A stretch of DNA of 64,000 nucleotides, from positions 13,950,582 through 14,014,581 of the forward strand of contig NC_134311.1 of the NCBI RefSeq assembly GCF_949628215.1, in the 5' to 3' direction. The DNA comes from Phalacrocorax aristotelis (taxonomy: Eukaryota > Chordata > Aves > Suliformes > Phalacrocoracidae). Under the pieces are notes generated by a model. That model made no database searches. It saw nothing but the letters and a program-made list of their open reading frames with translations, and was not told where the DNA came from. Made by a program: the position numbers and the translations under genes. Each line of letters opens with the position of its first letter. Position 1 is the first letter of the stretch. Of this stretch, positions 1-28,200 are shown one piece after another.

Positions 1-16459
<16,459 letters not shown>

Positions 16460-16550
16460 GGCGGCCGAGCCAAGCCCAGCTGAGCCGAGCCTAGCCGCGC
16501 CGAGCCCAGGCGGCCGTCCCCGGCCCGCCGCCGCCACTCCCCCCGCCGCA

Positions 16551-16558
16551 GCCAATGG
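16551..16558 (+). promoter_or_regulatory. CCAAT box (probable NF-Y site) of the MCCC2 promoter
   Basis: The sequence gccaatgg lies about 95 bp upstream of the MCCC2 start codon, inside the CpG island. It reads ATTGGC on the gene strand. NF-Y binds in either orientation, so a promoter role is plausible; this is inferred from motif and position only. Confidence 0.5.
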
Positions 16559-17069
16559 GCAGAGCGGGGCCCTGAGGCGGCAGCGAGCGGCGGAGCAGGG
16601 CCGCTGTGTCCTCGCCCGTGACCGGCCGGGCCCTGGACCCCGCCCGCGCGGTGGCTGTTACTTGGACAATTACACTCGATAAAAGGTAGAAAGCCTTCCT
16701 CTTTACGGGCCGGGGTCGGCGCGCGCCCTTCCGCCGCCCTGGGCCGAGGCGCACGGTAATGGTGAGAGAATTGTGCACCTCACGTTTGAGACAGGGACAT
16801 TCCTGTGCGACCCAGAAACGGTCTTGCCCTTCCTAGAAATGCGGGGCTTGTGTCGTTAACTGCAGAACTGCTGAGACGCTACAGTAACAGTGGCAGATTT
16901 TTTAAAAAATCCTAACATCTTTGCTCGTGCTGTTAGCACCAGACAAGCGGGCCTGCGCACATCCCAGTGTTACAGCCAGAATTTCAGCCATTCATTTAGG
17001 CCACACTTCACTTACTATACCGATGAGCATTTAAAAACTGCAACTGATATTCTAAGAAATGGAAACACA

Positions 17070-19155
17070 CGTAATATAAAATAATTTATTCACACAATTT
17101 ACATACAGAATGACTACTACTTTCTCTGAAATAGAAAACTTACATGCAAAGATGCAGGGTGCCACACAACTCAAAGCAAAGCAGTGTTATGCCACATCTG
17201 TGTAAAAATGCTAAACTAATAGGCACTGAGATTTCACTGATCTTTTCTTACTTCCTTCACCATTATAAAACTTTCATACACAAACAGAACACAAAGCTGT
17301 CTTATCTCTATTCAAATTGAATTTATTAAAAAAAATAATCCTCTAGCAAAGTGCATATGATTTACTGCAAGGGAAAAGAAAATGCGTAGCCCCAATTAAC
17401 AAGGTAGATAAGGCACCTTAAATCTTAATAATGAAAGAATTGTGGAGTTTTTTTCTTGTCTTATGAATGCAAACTAAAACATACACAACTAAATGTAGAA
17501 TGGTTATAACCTCAGGAAAGTACTTAGGGCAATTATTTTATAGCCACTCCCCACAAATCTATTTTTAGGCTCTATCAGTGCAAGTGATTTAAACATGCCT
17601 CATGTATCAGGAACTAAACACTTGTATACATAAAATAATATCTACAGGATATACAATAGATGGAGCTTTATGTATAGATTAATCTATTTCATAATGTTTA
17701 CAGTAAGACAATATTTAGATAAACATTTCAAGTTAAATGGATTAGGCAGAGTACAAGATACTGTCTGAAAAGAAAGTGGTGGTGGTATGTGTTTTTTGTA
17801 TGTGTGTTTTTTTGTGTTTTGTTTTGTGTTCTTTTTGTGGTATGTTTCCGGGCAGGCGGTGACAGTACACTTTCAAGTAAGTTACTTTACACTGGGACTG
17901 TTAGTCCCTTTTCCAACACCTCAAGAAGATACCGCTGCTAGTGACATTTGATTGTCAGAGGCCTGGTAATGTAGCAATTTGCATTAAGTAACAGGAGAAA
18001 AATTTAGGCTACTTAAGTCTACACACTCACTTCTGTAAAATAAGGAGTTTCAAAATAAATACTGAATCTTTCAGTGACCACCTGACTTTAAGACTGCATG
18101 AACTTTTTTGCCTCATCACGACAATCTTCTTGACGAGGTAAGTGAAAAATTAAACTAAAAATCTAAAGCTACACCAGCATTTTATAGCGAGCTACGGTAT
18201 AAGTAGACATGCAACATAAGGAAAACCATTCAAATTCAACTGCTTCAAAGTAGCGAATCCTCAGAACAACCACATTTTACAGTCATAGTTGAAATTCAAT
18301 CTCTGTGCAACTTTGCACTAGGGAAACCAAAGAAGTCAGCAGATACACAAATACCTACATATAAAGCACAGAAAAGAAACAGTATGTATCCCCTTGTTTT
18401 CAAATTTAGAAGGAAATTAGCATTTATACTAGTAAACAGTAACCTCTTCCTCCCACTCCAATAGGACAGTTGCAAAGATTAACATTGTGTAGCATCTTTT
18501 AGTAAATTATGTTTTTCCATTTGTTCTCAATACATTTTGGAGGAACTAAACCCATTTAGCTTTTCAGGTTAGGACCTTTTATGTAATTAAAAGCTCTTAC
18601 AAAAATACATCATTTGGAGATGCTAATAAAAATATCTGCAGTGCTGAACATACCCATGTATTTACTATACTACTTCCAGTATTTGCATCCTGATCTTCAG
18701 AGATGACACTACACATGAAAGGTTAATTCCTCCTTCTAACACACTAACATAACGTACTTCACAAAAAGTAGTAAAGAACTTGTATAACCAGAACCTCAAG
18801 CTTTAGCATTAAAATTTAAAGGGATGCTTGTCACAAGATTAAGCATTTTTTTCATTGCACTTTTCTGGAAGATAGTCAGGCACCCATTAACAGCACCTAA
18901 ATAAGTGAAACTAGAAGCCAGCAGCCACTGGTCTGGTCCAATGACATCAATGTAGTGGTTTAGATGTCAAATTTTAAGAGTATCCAGGTTGCTTCAGAAG
19001 GAATTAGTTTCATCTTTATGGAATTTAACAACAACATCTTGACTGACAGTAAGAGTGTGGTATAATGAACATCACAACAGATCAGAACTTTTTAAAAAGG
19101 CTCTGCTCTTGTTGCATTATACTCTCAGATCCCAGGTTTTTATAAAGCAAATTTG
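17070..19155 (-). other. BDP1: BDP1 3' untranslated region
   Basis: About 2.1 kb of AT-rich sequence between the BDP1 stop codon and the candidate poly(A) site, without a plausible exon. It includes a T/G-rich low-complexity tract (about 17778-17848) that would be an A/C-rich run in the mRNA. The extent is inferred from the poly(A) signal. Confidence 0.55.
17085..17090 (-). terminator. BDP1: Poly(A) signal AATAAA, likely BDP1 3' end
   Basis: Minus-strand AATAAA, followed within about 20-30 bases by a GTGTGTTT downstream element. It is the last good signal before the MCCC2 CpG island. Another AATAAA lies at 17322-17327 and could serve as an alternative site. Confidence 0.5.
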
Positions 19156-19284
19156 CTATTCTGAATCATCCACTTCCATAAAGATGTCACTGAAAAAATA
19201 CTCAGAGATTCTGGTTGGCTCTTCTTCCTTCTCTTCATCTTTAGCACAAAGGGGTGCCTTCTCAGATGGCTCATTACTTGGAAC
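19156..19284 (-). CDS. BDP1: BDP1 exon 40 (last coding exon and stop)
   Basis: 129 bp including TAG, phase 0. Encodes [20 protein letters not shown], then [20 protein letters not shown] and SE-stop; the human protein ends SEYFFNDIFIEVDETE. Acceptor attag. Confidence 0.96.
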   Translation of the reverse strand, partial: VPSNEPSEKAPLCAKDEEKEEEPTRISEYFFSDIFMEVDDSE

Positions 19285-22200
19285 CTAATAGAAAAAGAAA
19301 AAGGCACTCTTAACAGCCTTAATCTGTTTGTATGTGCCAGTGTGGCTGTATATGTATATATATGTGTGTGTATAAATATGTGCACCTGAGCCTCCCATTT
19401 AGATAAGAAGTCTTGAAATTTTTTTCTACTGAAAATTACATTTTCTGTAGAAAAACTGAAAAAATTAATGAAAAGATGAACTGAAAAAACTGAAATGGAA
19501 ATATTTTTTTCCCTACTGAAAATGGGAAACTAGATATATGTGCAGAGGAAAAAACAACTTAGTACCCTTATACATTTCTTAGACATGCACAAGTCAGGAT
19601 TTATTCACTGGAGCAGTTATCTTTCTCAAAAAATGAACACTCCGTACCCACCCACCCATTCCTCAAACAACTAATTCACTGTTCTTCACATCTCAAAAAT
19701 GCAAGGCCATTCAAAAGTAAACACATACCGTCACTGCTGCATCAGCAGCTACATTCTCATACTCCACAGCTGATGACATGCTTGTAGAGGGAAGAGAACA
19801 CGATTCCCTATCATCCTTAGTGGATGGAGTGGGGTTTTTTAGACTTCGCATTGGAGTCACAATCCGAGGTTTTTGGATCTTCCCTCTATTCTTTTTGGTA
19901 TCTTCTGCAGATTCAGAACTACTTTTTTTGCAAATTAAAGATAAAAATCCCAATGGTTTTCGTCCACCCCTGTTCAAAACAGATACAGTCAGGATGTCAT
20001 AGGATTGATCCATAAAAGGAAGATACAAATTGTATTACAGGAGTCCAATTCATTGCACAAGAAACAAACACACACCTTCCAAGATACACGAAAATTCCAA
20101 GAAAAAAACCAAAAGTCATTCTGAGAAAGGCTTTTGCATTACTGAATATTCTGGCAGAAGAGTTTTTCAAAGAGTTGCAGAGACTCTTGTCAATCTTCAA
20201 CCCTGAGAACAGGAATCTAGTTCTTGCTGCTAAACCAGAGCCTGTAACAAGCTACTAGATCTACAGAAATAGATTCCAAGAGGAATGGAAACATAGTCCT
20301 AAAGAACAAACTGAAAAGAGCATTCTTCCTGTAATCAGTGGAAAAAGAAACCTGTTTCCCAAGGACGGGGCCACAGCAAACTGTCTTAAACAGCAGAAAC
20401 CCTGGTGCAGGGTTTCAGCCGATTAACAGCATCAAACCTAGTACCAGTGAACTTACGGAAGTCACAGTGATGAGGGAGGTACAGAGGGTATCAACTTTTC
20501 ATCTTGTTAAGAGTTCACAACTTAGGAAACTTTAAGGCAAGGAGTCTGATGTTAATGCGTCATTACCCAATTGATGTGGATGTCCCATGTACAAATAACC
20601 AGTTCTGATACTCACAAAAGCACAATGAAAGAACAAATGATGGGATCAGAAGAGACCAGTGGAGCACCACTATCAAAATCAGTGACTGCAAGAGCAATAG
20701 AGAGCATGAACTCAAACATTTAAGCGTTATAGAAAGGTATATTAAAAAATTCCACAGTCAGATGGATAGATGAGAGCAATATCCTCTGAGCTGTCAAGAT
20801 TGAAACTCCTTTAGGGAAATGACACATCTTAAGTTAGTCCTAAAAATGCAGCGTACTGAGTGCTATACCAGTAACAAATCTTACTGGCAGAAAGACAAAA
20901 ATCAAAACAAGTGGATATGTGTATATATCACAACATTGGACTGGGCTAAGGAAAACAACAGTTATCCTAAATCTGTATCTTAGCCAACGGATGCCTGCCT
21001 CACAAGAGGCATCTGTCAGTGTCTAGACAGACATACTGTATGTCAGTAGTATCCCTTGGTCAATGTGCTCTTTTAATGAATAAAGTAATTCAAATTTCGA
21101 AGCAGACAGGTTGATCCTTTCTAATTCACTGAAGAGGATAGGTACTCTAACTCTTAGCCATGCAGGTCACAAACAATGGTACTGCCCTTCTTGTAATACT
21201 AAGTGGAAAACGGATATAAAAACCTCAATATGGAAAAAAGGTCATTTTTACAGAAAAGGCTAAAAAACACATTATTGTATAAATACCTGAGTAATAGATT
21301 TTTGGAAGATGATGTTAGGCTTTCGGTATGTTCTGATTCATGCACATCCCCCTGATTTCCTTGTCCGCTTATTTCTGCTTTTCTGTTAGAGGTTGATCTG
21401 GACATGACCTCCTCTTCCTGTTTGGATGCTGAATTCTCAAGCGGTACTTTCCCTAAGTTCTCCAAAGTCTCAAGCTGGCTTCTCTCAGCCATTGGGGACA
21501 TAGACTCAGACATCATAGAGGTAAGTACTTCTTCCTTTGCTGAAGCCCCTGTTTTTTGAAAAGGATTCCCTGTAAAAGGAGTTGAGAGTCATTCCAGGAC
21601 TTCAGCTACATAACTACAGTGATAACACAACAGCCCAAAAGATGTGTGTGATGTTAAGATGGCTTGCATCATCTTAGGGAATGGCCTTAGAGAAGGGCTG
21701 AATGTCTTTTTGTTTCTACTTTCATGTTAGATAGCCTTATACAGGACTATTTAGCACAATGACAGCCAGAATTAAACTGTGATGTATTATGCATTTACAT
21801 TCATTACACTTTGTTATAAGAGTTTAAGTTTACCTACCAGAAGCTATCATTGGAGCATTCGTGGATTTTATTGAATAACACTGTATTTAAAAAAAGAAAA
21901 AAAAAGTTATTTCTCTGTTTCTTTCAATATAGAAGAGACAATGAAAGTTGATAAAGCCATATCATGCATGTACAGTTCTAAGAACAAGAGTGAAACAGAA
22001 GACTACATCTTTAGTACAGTATCATTCATCACTTAACTCATTTCCTGAGCAGGCTTTTCAAGGTGTTCTTATGACAAATGACTCCAGACAAGGATGTCAA
22101 GATGAGAGGTCAAAGAAGGAAGATGATTGTAATCTAGTCCTTCCTGGAAAAGCTCTCTGAATCATTCCCTCACCCAGACATACTACACAATCTTAGCCTA

Positions 22201-25200
22201 CTCACAAAAATGAGTGGTTGTCACTGCCACAAGGTTGGTCATATTCTAAAATCACAAGAGGGAGGCTAGAAACATAATGGACAGTTTTTACTTGCACCTT
22301 GTTCTTTTAAACTAATACCCACTATGTTAAAAAATGGTAGGAACATATCATACAACTTCTTCATGTAACAGACACAATGAGGAATCATAACATCGTTCAG
22401 TGAACCTAGACAGTCTGCCAGTCCTCCAGCATACATCCAGAGCTTCCCCTCCTGCAATGTCATTGTTGAAAACACTGTGGTGAATGAACCGAATAAGACA
22501 TATTATCAGTCTGCCTTCTAGGAAGCCTAGTAAAAAACACCTGAGAGCGTACAGATTCTCAAAAAAAATTAATACTAAATCAACAGCCCAAAAACTGTTG
22601 TGGAGTTCAAACTAAAAAGCAGTCTATGGATGTTGATCTTCCTCTTAAGTTGTACAGGCAGTACATTTTTAAGCGACCATTAAACAATAAACATAATTAA
22701 AATACTGTATTATGTCTTATGCATCTACACTATGTATAAAGACTCACTTACCAAATTACCATCTCACCTTATAAGTGGTTTCCAAGTTACCTTCCCCTAC
22801 AACAGTAGACAGAGTTTTCTTGGCAGGAGGAAAATCATTCTCTTCAAGCTCAGCGGCTGACCTTTTCTGAGTTGTCTGCAAATTTGGAACAGGCTCTACT
22901 GATGAACTCTCTAGTTGTTTGGTTTCCATACCGCTGTTTAAAGGTGCTGTAAATTCATCAGCTGCAGTTGTCTTGGATCCAATGCTGTTTCTATATAAAA
23001 TCATTATTGTGACTGTACAAGAAGCCAAAATTTACCGTGTATAACATTTCTGTATGGAAATTACATGTGGATCTACAGTGATACTCTTTTGTTGCTTAAC
23101 ATCAATATTCACTTCACATGTACTATTTACTACCAAGAAACATTTGCTGCACTATCTCGAGTTAGAGAATTGAATTTTTCTAGTCATAATAGAATCTAGT
23201 TACTTTAGAAGCTGTTCTATTTGAACTCCACTTGGTATTTTCATAAAATGTAAAAAATATGACAACTGATTAACTGCTCTAGAAAATTCTAAGATACAGT
23301 ATTATTTATATGCATAGTTGAATCTTCACCCCCATGCAGTATGGGACAGTGAGATAGAAGATGTGCCCTAACTCTGCCTGTCAGCAATTCTGTCTATCAT
23401 CAGTAGTTCCACAGAAGTTAGAATTCTTACACTGTGTAGCCAAAATTCACTCAAAGACCTATCCTTTCAATAACTAAGGGAATGACATTAACATCTGATG
23501 TCACAGGACAAAGTCCTGGAATTGCATCACACCTCTAGTTATGATCTGAGGACTTATATTAATATTAGTAATACATTTTTTTATAACTGGCAACACTTGC
23601 TATTCTTTGGAATGTCTTTTTGCTTTGATATTGGGTTTTTTTCCTCCCAAATTGATCAGAAGATCTAGTTCAAGTGTAATGTTGAAATAACAATTTTGTT
23701 ACATTGCACTGAGGAGTACTCCTTGTAAAAGAAACTCAAACCCTTTGTTTCACAGTACTGCAAGCCAGCGATTTTTCTGTTGCATAATATGTTTGCTTTT
23801 TCAGCTCTTCTGCCTTATGACATGGCACAAACTCAAAAGAATGATGTCTGAATTTATGTCTGCCATTTATCATGTCCTCCGGAAGACCCTCTATGCTAAA
23901 AATTTGGGAGAGCCATTAATAAACAGCTACTTTACAAAACTGTAGAAGTACTGTAAAAATACAAACATGCTTAGTTTTTTCTTTTCAATTTCTTGTCATT
24001 CTAAGTATCTATGGCAGAATAGACTCAGGCTGGACAAATTACTTCTTCTAAAAAGGAAGACTTGTTCTAAAGGATAAGTCAGAATTAAGGTTGACACCAA
24101 AATCCCAGCTAACTAAACCACTAAATTTAAGACACTGATTTTTCTCAAGTCTGATTAAAGCCCTTTTCACTTTCTTAATTCTCTGACCAGCCTGCCAAAA
24201 TTATTTCCTCATGCATTTCTCCTTTTGAAGAATCTGTATCTCTATATATAGTGTGTGTATATGCACATGTACATATATGATATGTATACTCTGATCTGTA
24301 ATGCACATTCAGGGAATCAAGGTTCACAAAAAGGGTTTCACTTTGCTCAAAAATAAAGCATTTACCTCTCCACTTCAGTCACACTTGTCTCACTTGCATT
24401 TATCGGGCTGATAAGTATTGGGGCTGGTAGTAATGGTTCTGAAGTTTGTTCCAGTAAAGCAGATGCATTAAACTCTCGTGAGTCAGCTGGGATTTCCACC
24501 AATGTTAAAATGAATGTCTGTTCCTCCTCCGGACAGGTATGATTGTCATTCTCTACTATAAATTTTTTTTAGGGAAATAGAGAAATAACAAAAATCTATT
24601 ATTCAGGTTTGAAATTACATTGTTCTCTTCATGCCCTCCCTACCTTGAGTAATTAAATTTTAGGCACTCATTTCTCCATAGGGATATTTCTTCTTAGAAG
24701 AGATAAGCATCGTCACCCCCTGGAGCCTATTCATTGCAGTGGAGTCCTGATTACCATTCAGAATGAAGAATATTAAAAATGTCTAGTAGGGATGGAGCTT
24801 TTTAAGTGGATGTTCTAGCATCAGGGAACAATTTGCAGTTTAATTATACTTCTGTAATGGTGGTCAAATTGCCCTCTGTCTTTAATTGCAACTGTCAGGT
24901 ATTAAGAGTTACTTCTTTAAATTGCAGGAGTCTGCTGTTTTGAAGGTAAACACAAGGCTTTTCCCCCTAACTTTGAACTTGCAGAAGAGGACCTGAGAAG
25001 CATAGTCTTGAATTTAATAAATGAAAAATATAAATAATTTAGTCAACAGATGGATGTTAACAGATAACTGCCAAATACATGCTAATGGATGGCAGTTAAG
25101 GAGAGAACATTTGTAAAGTTTTCAAAAGATGGAAAACAACAGGGCTGCTCCATTACTTAAGACAGCTCTCATTCTTGGTGATGTAAAGCTGCTGTTATTC

Positions 25201-28200
25201 CAACCTCAACTCACTTTGGTTCTTTATCTAATTACAGATGATTTGAGAGGCTCTATCCCAAGATCCTTTCAATAACAGAGTATAACAACAAATGTCTAAG
25301 AAGAAGTATTAGCCCTCTCTTTTGCATATGCTCAGGAGTTACAACCTTGCACTGCAGTTTCCATGTAAAGTAAGTATTCTGGTCTTCTGACACAGTGATT
25401 TTCCCATATTTTAGACACGTATTTGTTCCAAACCAACTCCATTTAATTTTGTTTTAGGGAAAAGCAGTCATCACCTTCATACCTTTAATCACATCTAATC
25501 AGTTAGGAGTTAATTTACTGGCTTACTACAGCTAAAAGAGGCATGTCTGGTTGTTTTCTTCCTTTTTCGTTCCCTTCTTCTCCTTTCTCCCCTGCTCCAC
25601 ACTTGTATAGTCCAGCCCTCCTCCTCACACAAGTGGTGCTCATGTAGTCACACACTGGTATTCACTTGACAACTTCATGAGCCACTGTAGCTCACTAAGC
25701 CAGTGGAAAACTACACAGGTTCTCTCCCTCTGTCACATTCAGTTTTTGACAGGTAAGTGAGTCAGAGGCTCATAAAGAGCTCTAACAACTGCTAAACGTA
25801 GCACGAGGTAAGCAGCGGGAGGTCACAGCAGGGATGAGCGAGCAAGAACTTTCCTTTCCACTGATGTTTAAACTTAATGAAGTGCCATTCAAAAGTTCTG
25901 AAGTCTAGTTTGTGTTAATGAAACGTAATGATAAGAGGCTAGGGAGGGGAATGGCACTGTGCTGTGGGTCATTATTTTTCTTAATTAAATAGACTGATTA
26001 ATCATGTCAGTTGGAACTTTTTTTTAAATTCATCTTTCTGTAACAACGATCTACAAAAGTGTGGGCTTTTGCTAACTTAAGTGTATTGGCACATTATACC
26101 TGAAGTCTCTTCTGTGCTGCTTACACATTGTTGTTGAGAATCCTGAGTACAAGCTTCCTTCTAGAAATAACACATTTGAAATAAAACAAGTTAGTAAATC
26201 TGAGAAATAGCTCTAGAAAACAGAAAAGAGAAAAAAATTCATGTCAAATGCTAAAGAGACAAAAAAATCTAATGACATCATCATAATGGCATTTTGTCAG
26301 CTTTTACTTCTAGCTATTCTAGGTTGAAGGATATTAGTCTGACCAGGACAAGAAACACTTGGGCAATATAAAATTTATATGCCGCTCATTGTCTGTACTG
26401 ATGGTTTATCAAAATAAATTTATACTTCCTACAGCACAACTCTGTCAGAGATGACTCACATAATAAATTGCTCAGTGGCACTAAGAGCACAAATTCCCCC
26501 AACCATTACAAAACCACTAAGTGCCAAAGAAAAACACCAAGCTCTGCAACTGTCTATCTCTTCCCATTTATGGCATGTACCTTTGCTAAAAACAGGAATA
26601 CTCCACTGCAGGTTGCCTCTTCCCACATTCTCTGCCAGTCCTATGAAAGCCAAATCATTCTTGTACCTTGTTCTAACATGTGATCAGCCTTGACACATCA
26701 ACAGGTTGCACTGGGGAAACAACCTGCTACCTGTCAGCTGCTCCACCATAACTACATGAACACTGATCTCAGGCAACACTAGAAAACCTGAGGGTAATGA
26801 GAATAAACCTTTCTCTCATGAAGAAACAAGATACTTCTTGTTTATACTAGAAGAAGGATACACAAACCACTGCAACGAAATGGATGTGAAAGACGTACTG
26901 TTTTCCTATTATAATATGCACGTAAAACTCTTCCTTGCGTTCTGAAATACATGGGAAAGAGTGTAGCAACAGATGAAGAGTGTTTTAAATGAAGTAAATG
27001 AAGGTGACAATGGAAGTGCTGCACCCAGCAGTGACATTTTAACTTCATTTTAATTTAAACAAATATAACAGTAAGAGGTCAGACTGAATGAATGAGTCCT
27101 AGGTAACTTATTCCATCAAAACTCTTTAAAATTTCCTCAAAATTTTGCTAATATATGTATAATTTATTGCTAAAATGCTATAAACTGAGGCTTTCAAAGA
27201 TTAAGTTCGTCTAAAAGATTATGTTTGGTTATGCCTTTGCAAAAAAAAAGTTTCATTCACCAGCTGAAGTACTAGGTCTTTAAAATGGGTGAGTACATTT
27301 GCACTGAAAACCTCTTCCTTTGCAGAATTTCAGGAACTGGGTGCTTCTAAACTGTAATTAAATTAATTTTTTTTACCTGACTAAAGTTGATTGTGAATAT
27401 ATTGTAGTCAGGAGGGCAGGGATTTTGCTCAGGAATTCCAACCACAGAAGTTTGACTTGGATAATCCTCTAGTCCAAGGTGAGATTTTCCAGGTTTCGGT
27501 GATGCAGATATAGGTATTAAATCTCCTGAATTTCCACAAGTATCTCTCATCTCTATTCTGTAAGGTATATATCTAGTTAATTTGAGACCAATTGAAGATA
27601 CCCTGTGCATGGGGTAAATTCTGTATAATTATTTATTTAATATGTAGCTTATGTCACTACAGAGAAACAGGGCACCTGTTTAAAAACTACATCATTCTGC
27701 TAAACACAATGCATAATTTTTGAACAAGTCTACATAAAGTATTTCAAGAAAAAGCCTCCCTAACACCACTAATTGAGACTTTACTACTAAAAGCATGACC
27801 AAGAAGGAATCTTTGCAAATTGATCAACTCCTTAACATTTACTTTCAGACACTCTTTCATGGAAGATAATTAACCAGCAACATAATTACTCAGTTCCGAA
27901 ACAGCAAACATAAGATAATGTTTTACTTCCAGAAGCTATAGGACAACATTCAAGAGAGAAAAAAACTTAAAAGTAAAGGTCTAAACTGTGCATTTCTGTG
28001 CACACACACAATATCTGTTTCCATCACAGACACATAATGCCAGAAAGAACCTAGCATAAATAAGCAGTGTCAGAGGATCTCTCTCCTTAAAGAAAAAGGT
28101 GTAGTAATTTAACCTGGTATCTGTAGCATTTTTCTCAAAATATTCTTCGACAACTATATTTGTGCCAGTGCTTTGATCCTCTACATTAATGATGATTCCA

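Larger units (their letters stand above)
19970..24365. other. BDP1: BDP1 introns between exons 35 and 39
   Basis: Outside exons 36-38 this is AT-rich intron. A ta/tg-rich microsatellite-like stretch lies near 24238-24295. The unbroken stretches 19970-21286, 21881-22767 and 22991-24365 show no gene or recognised repeat. Confidence 0.55.
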
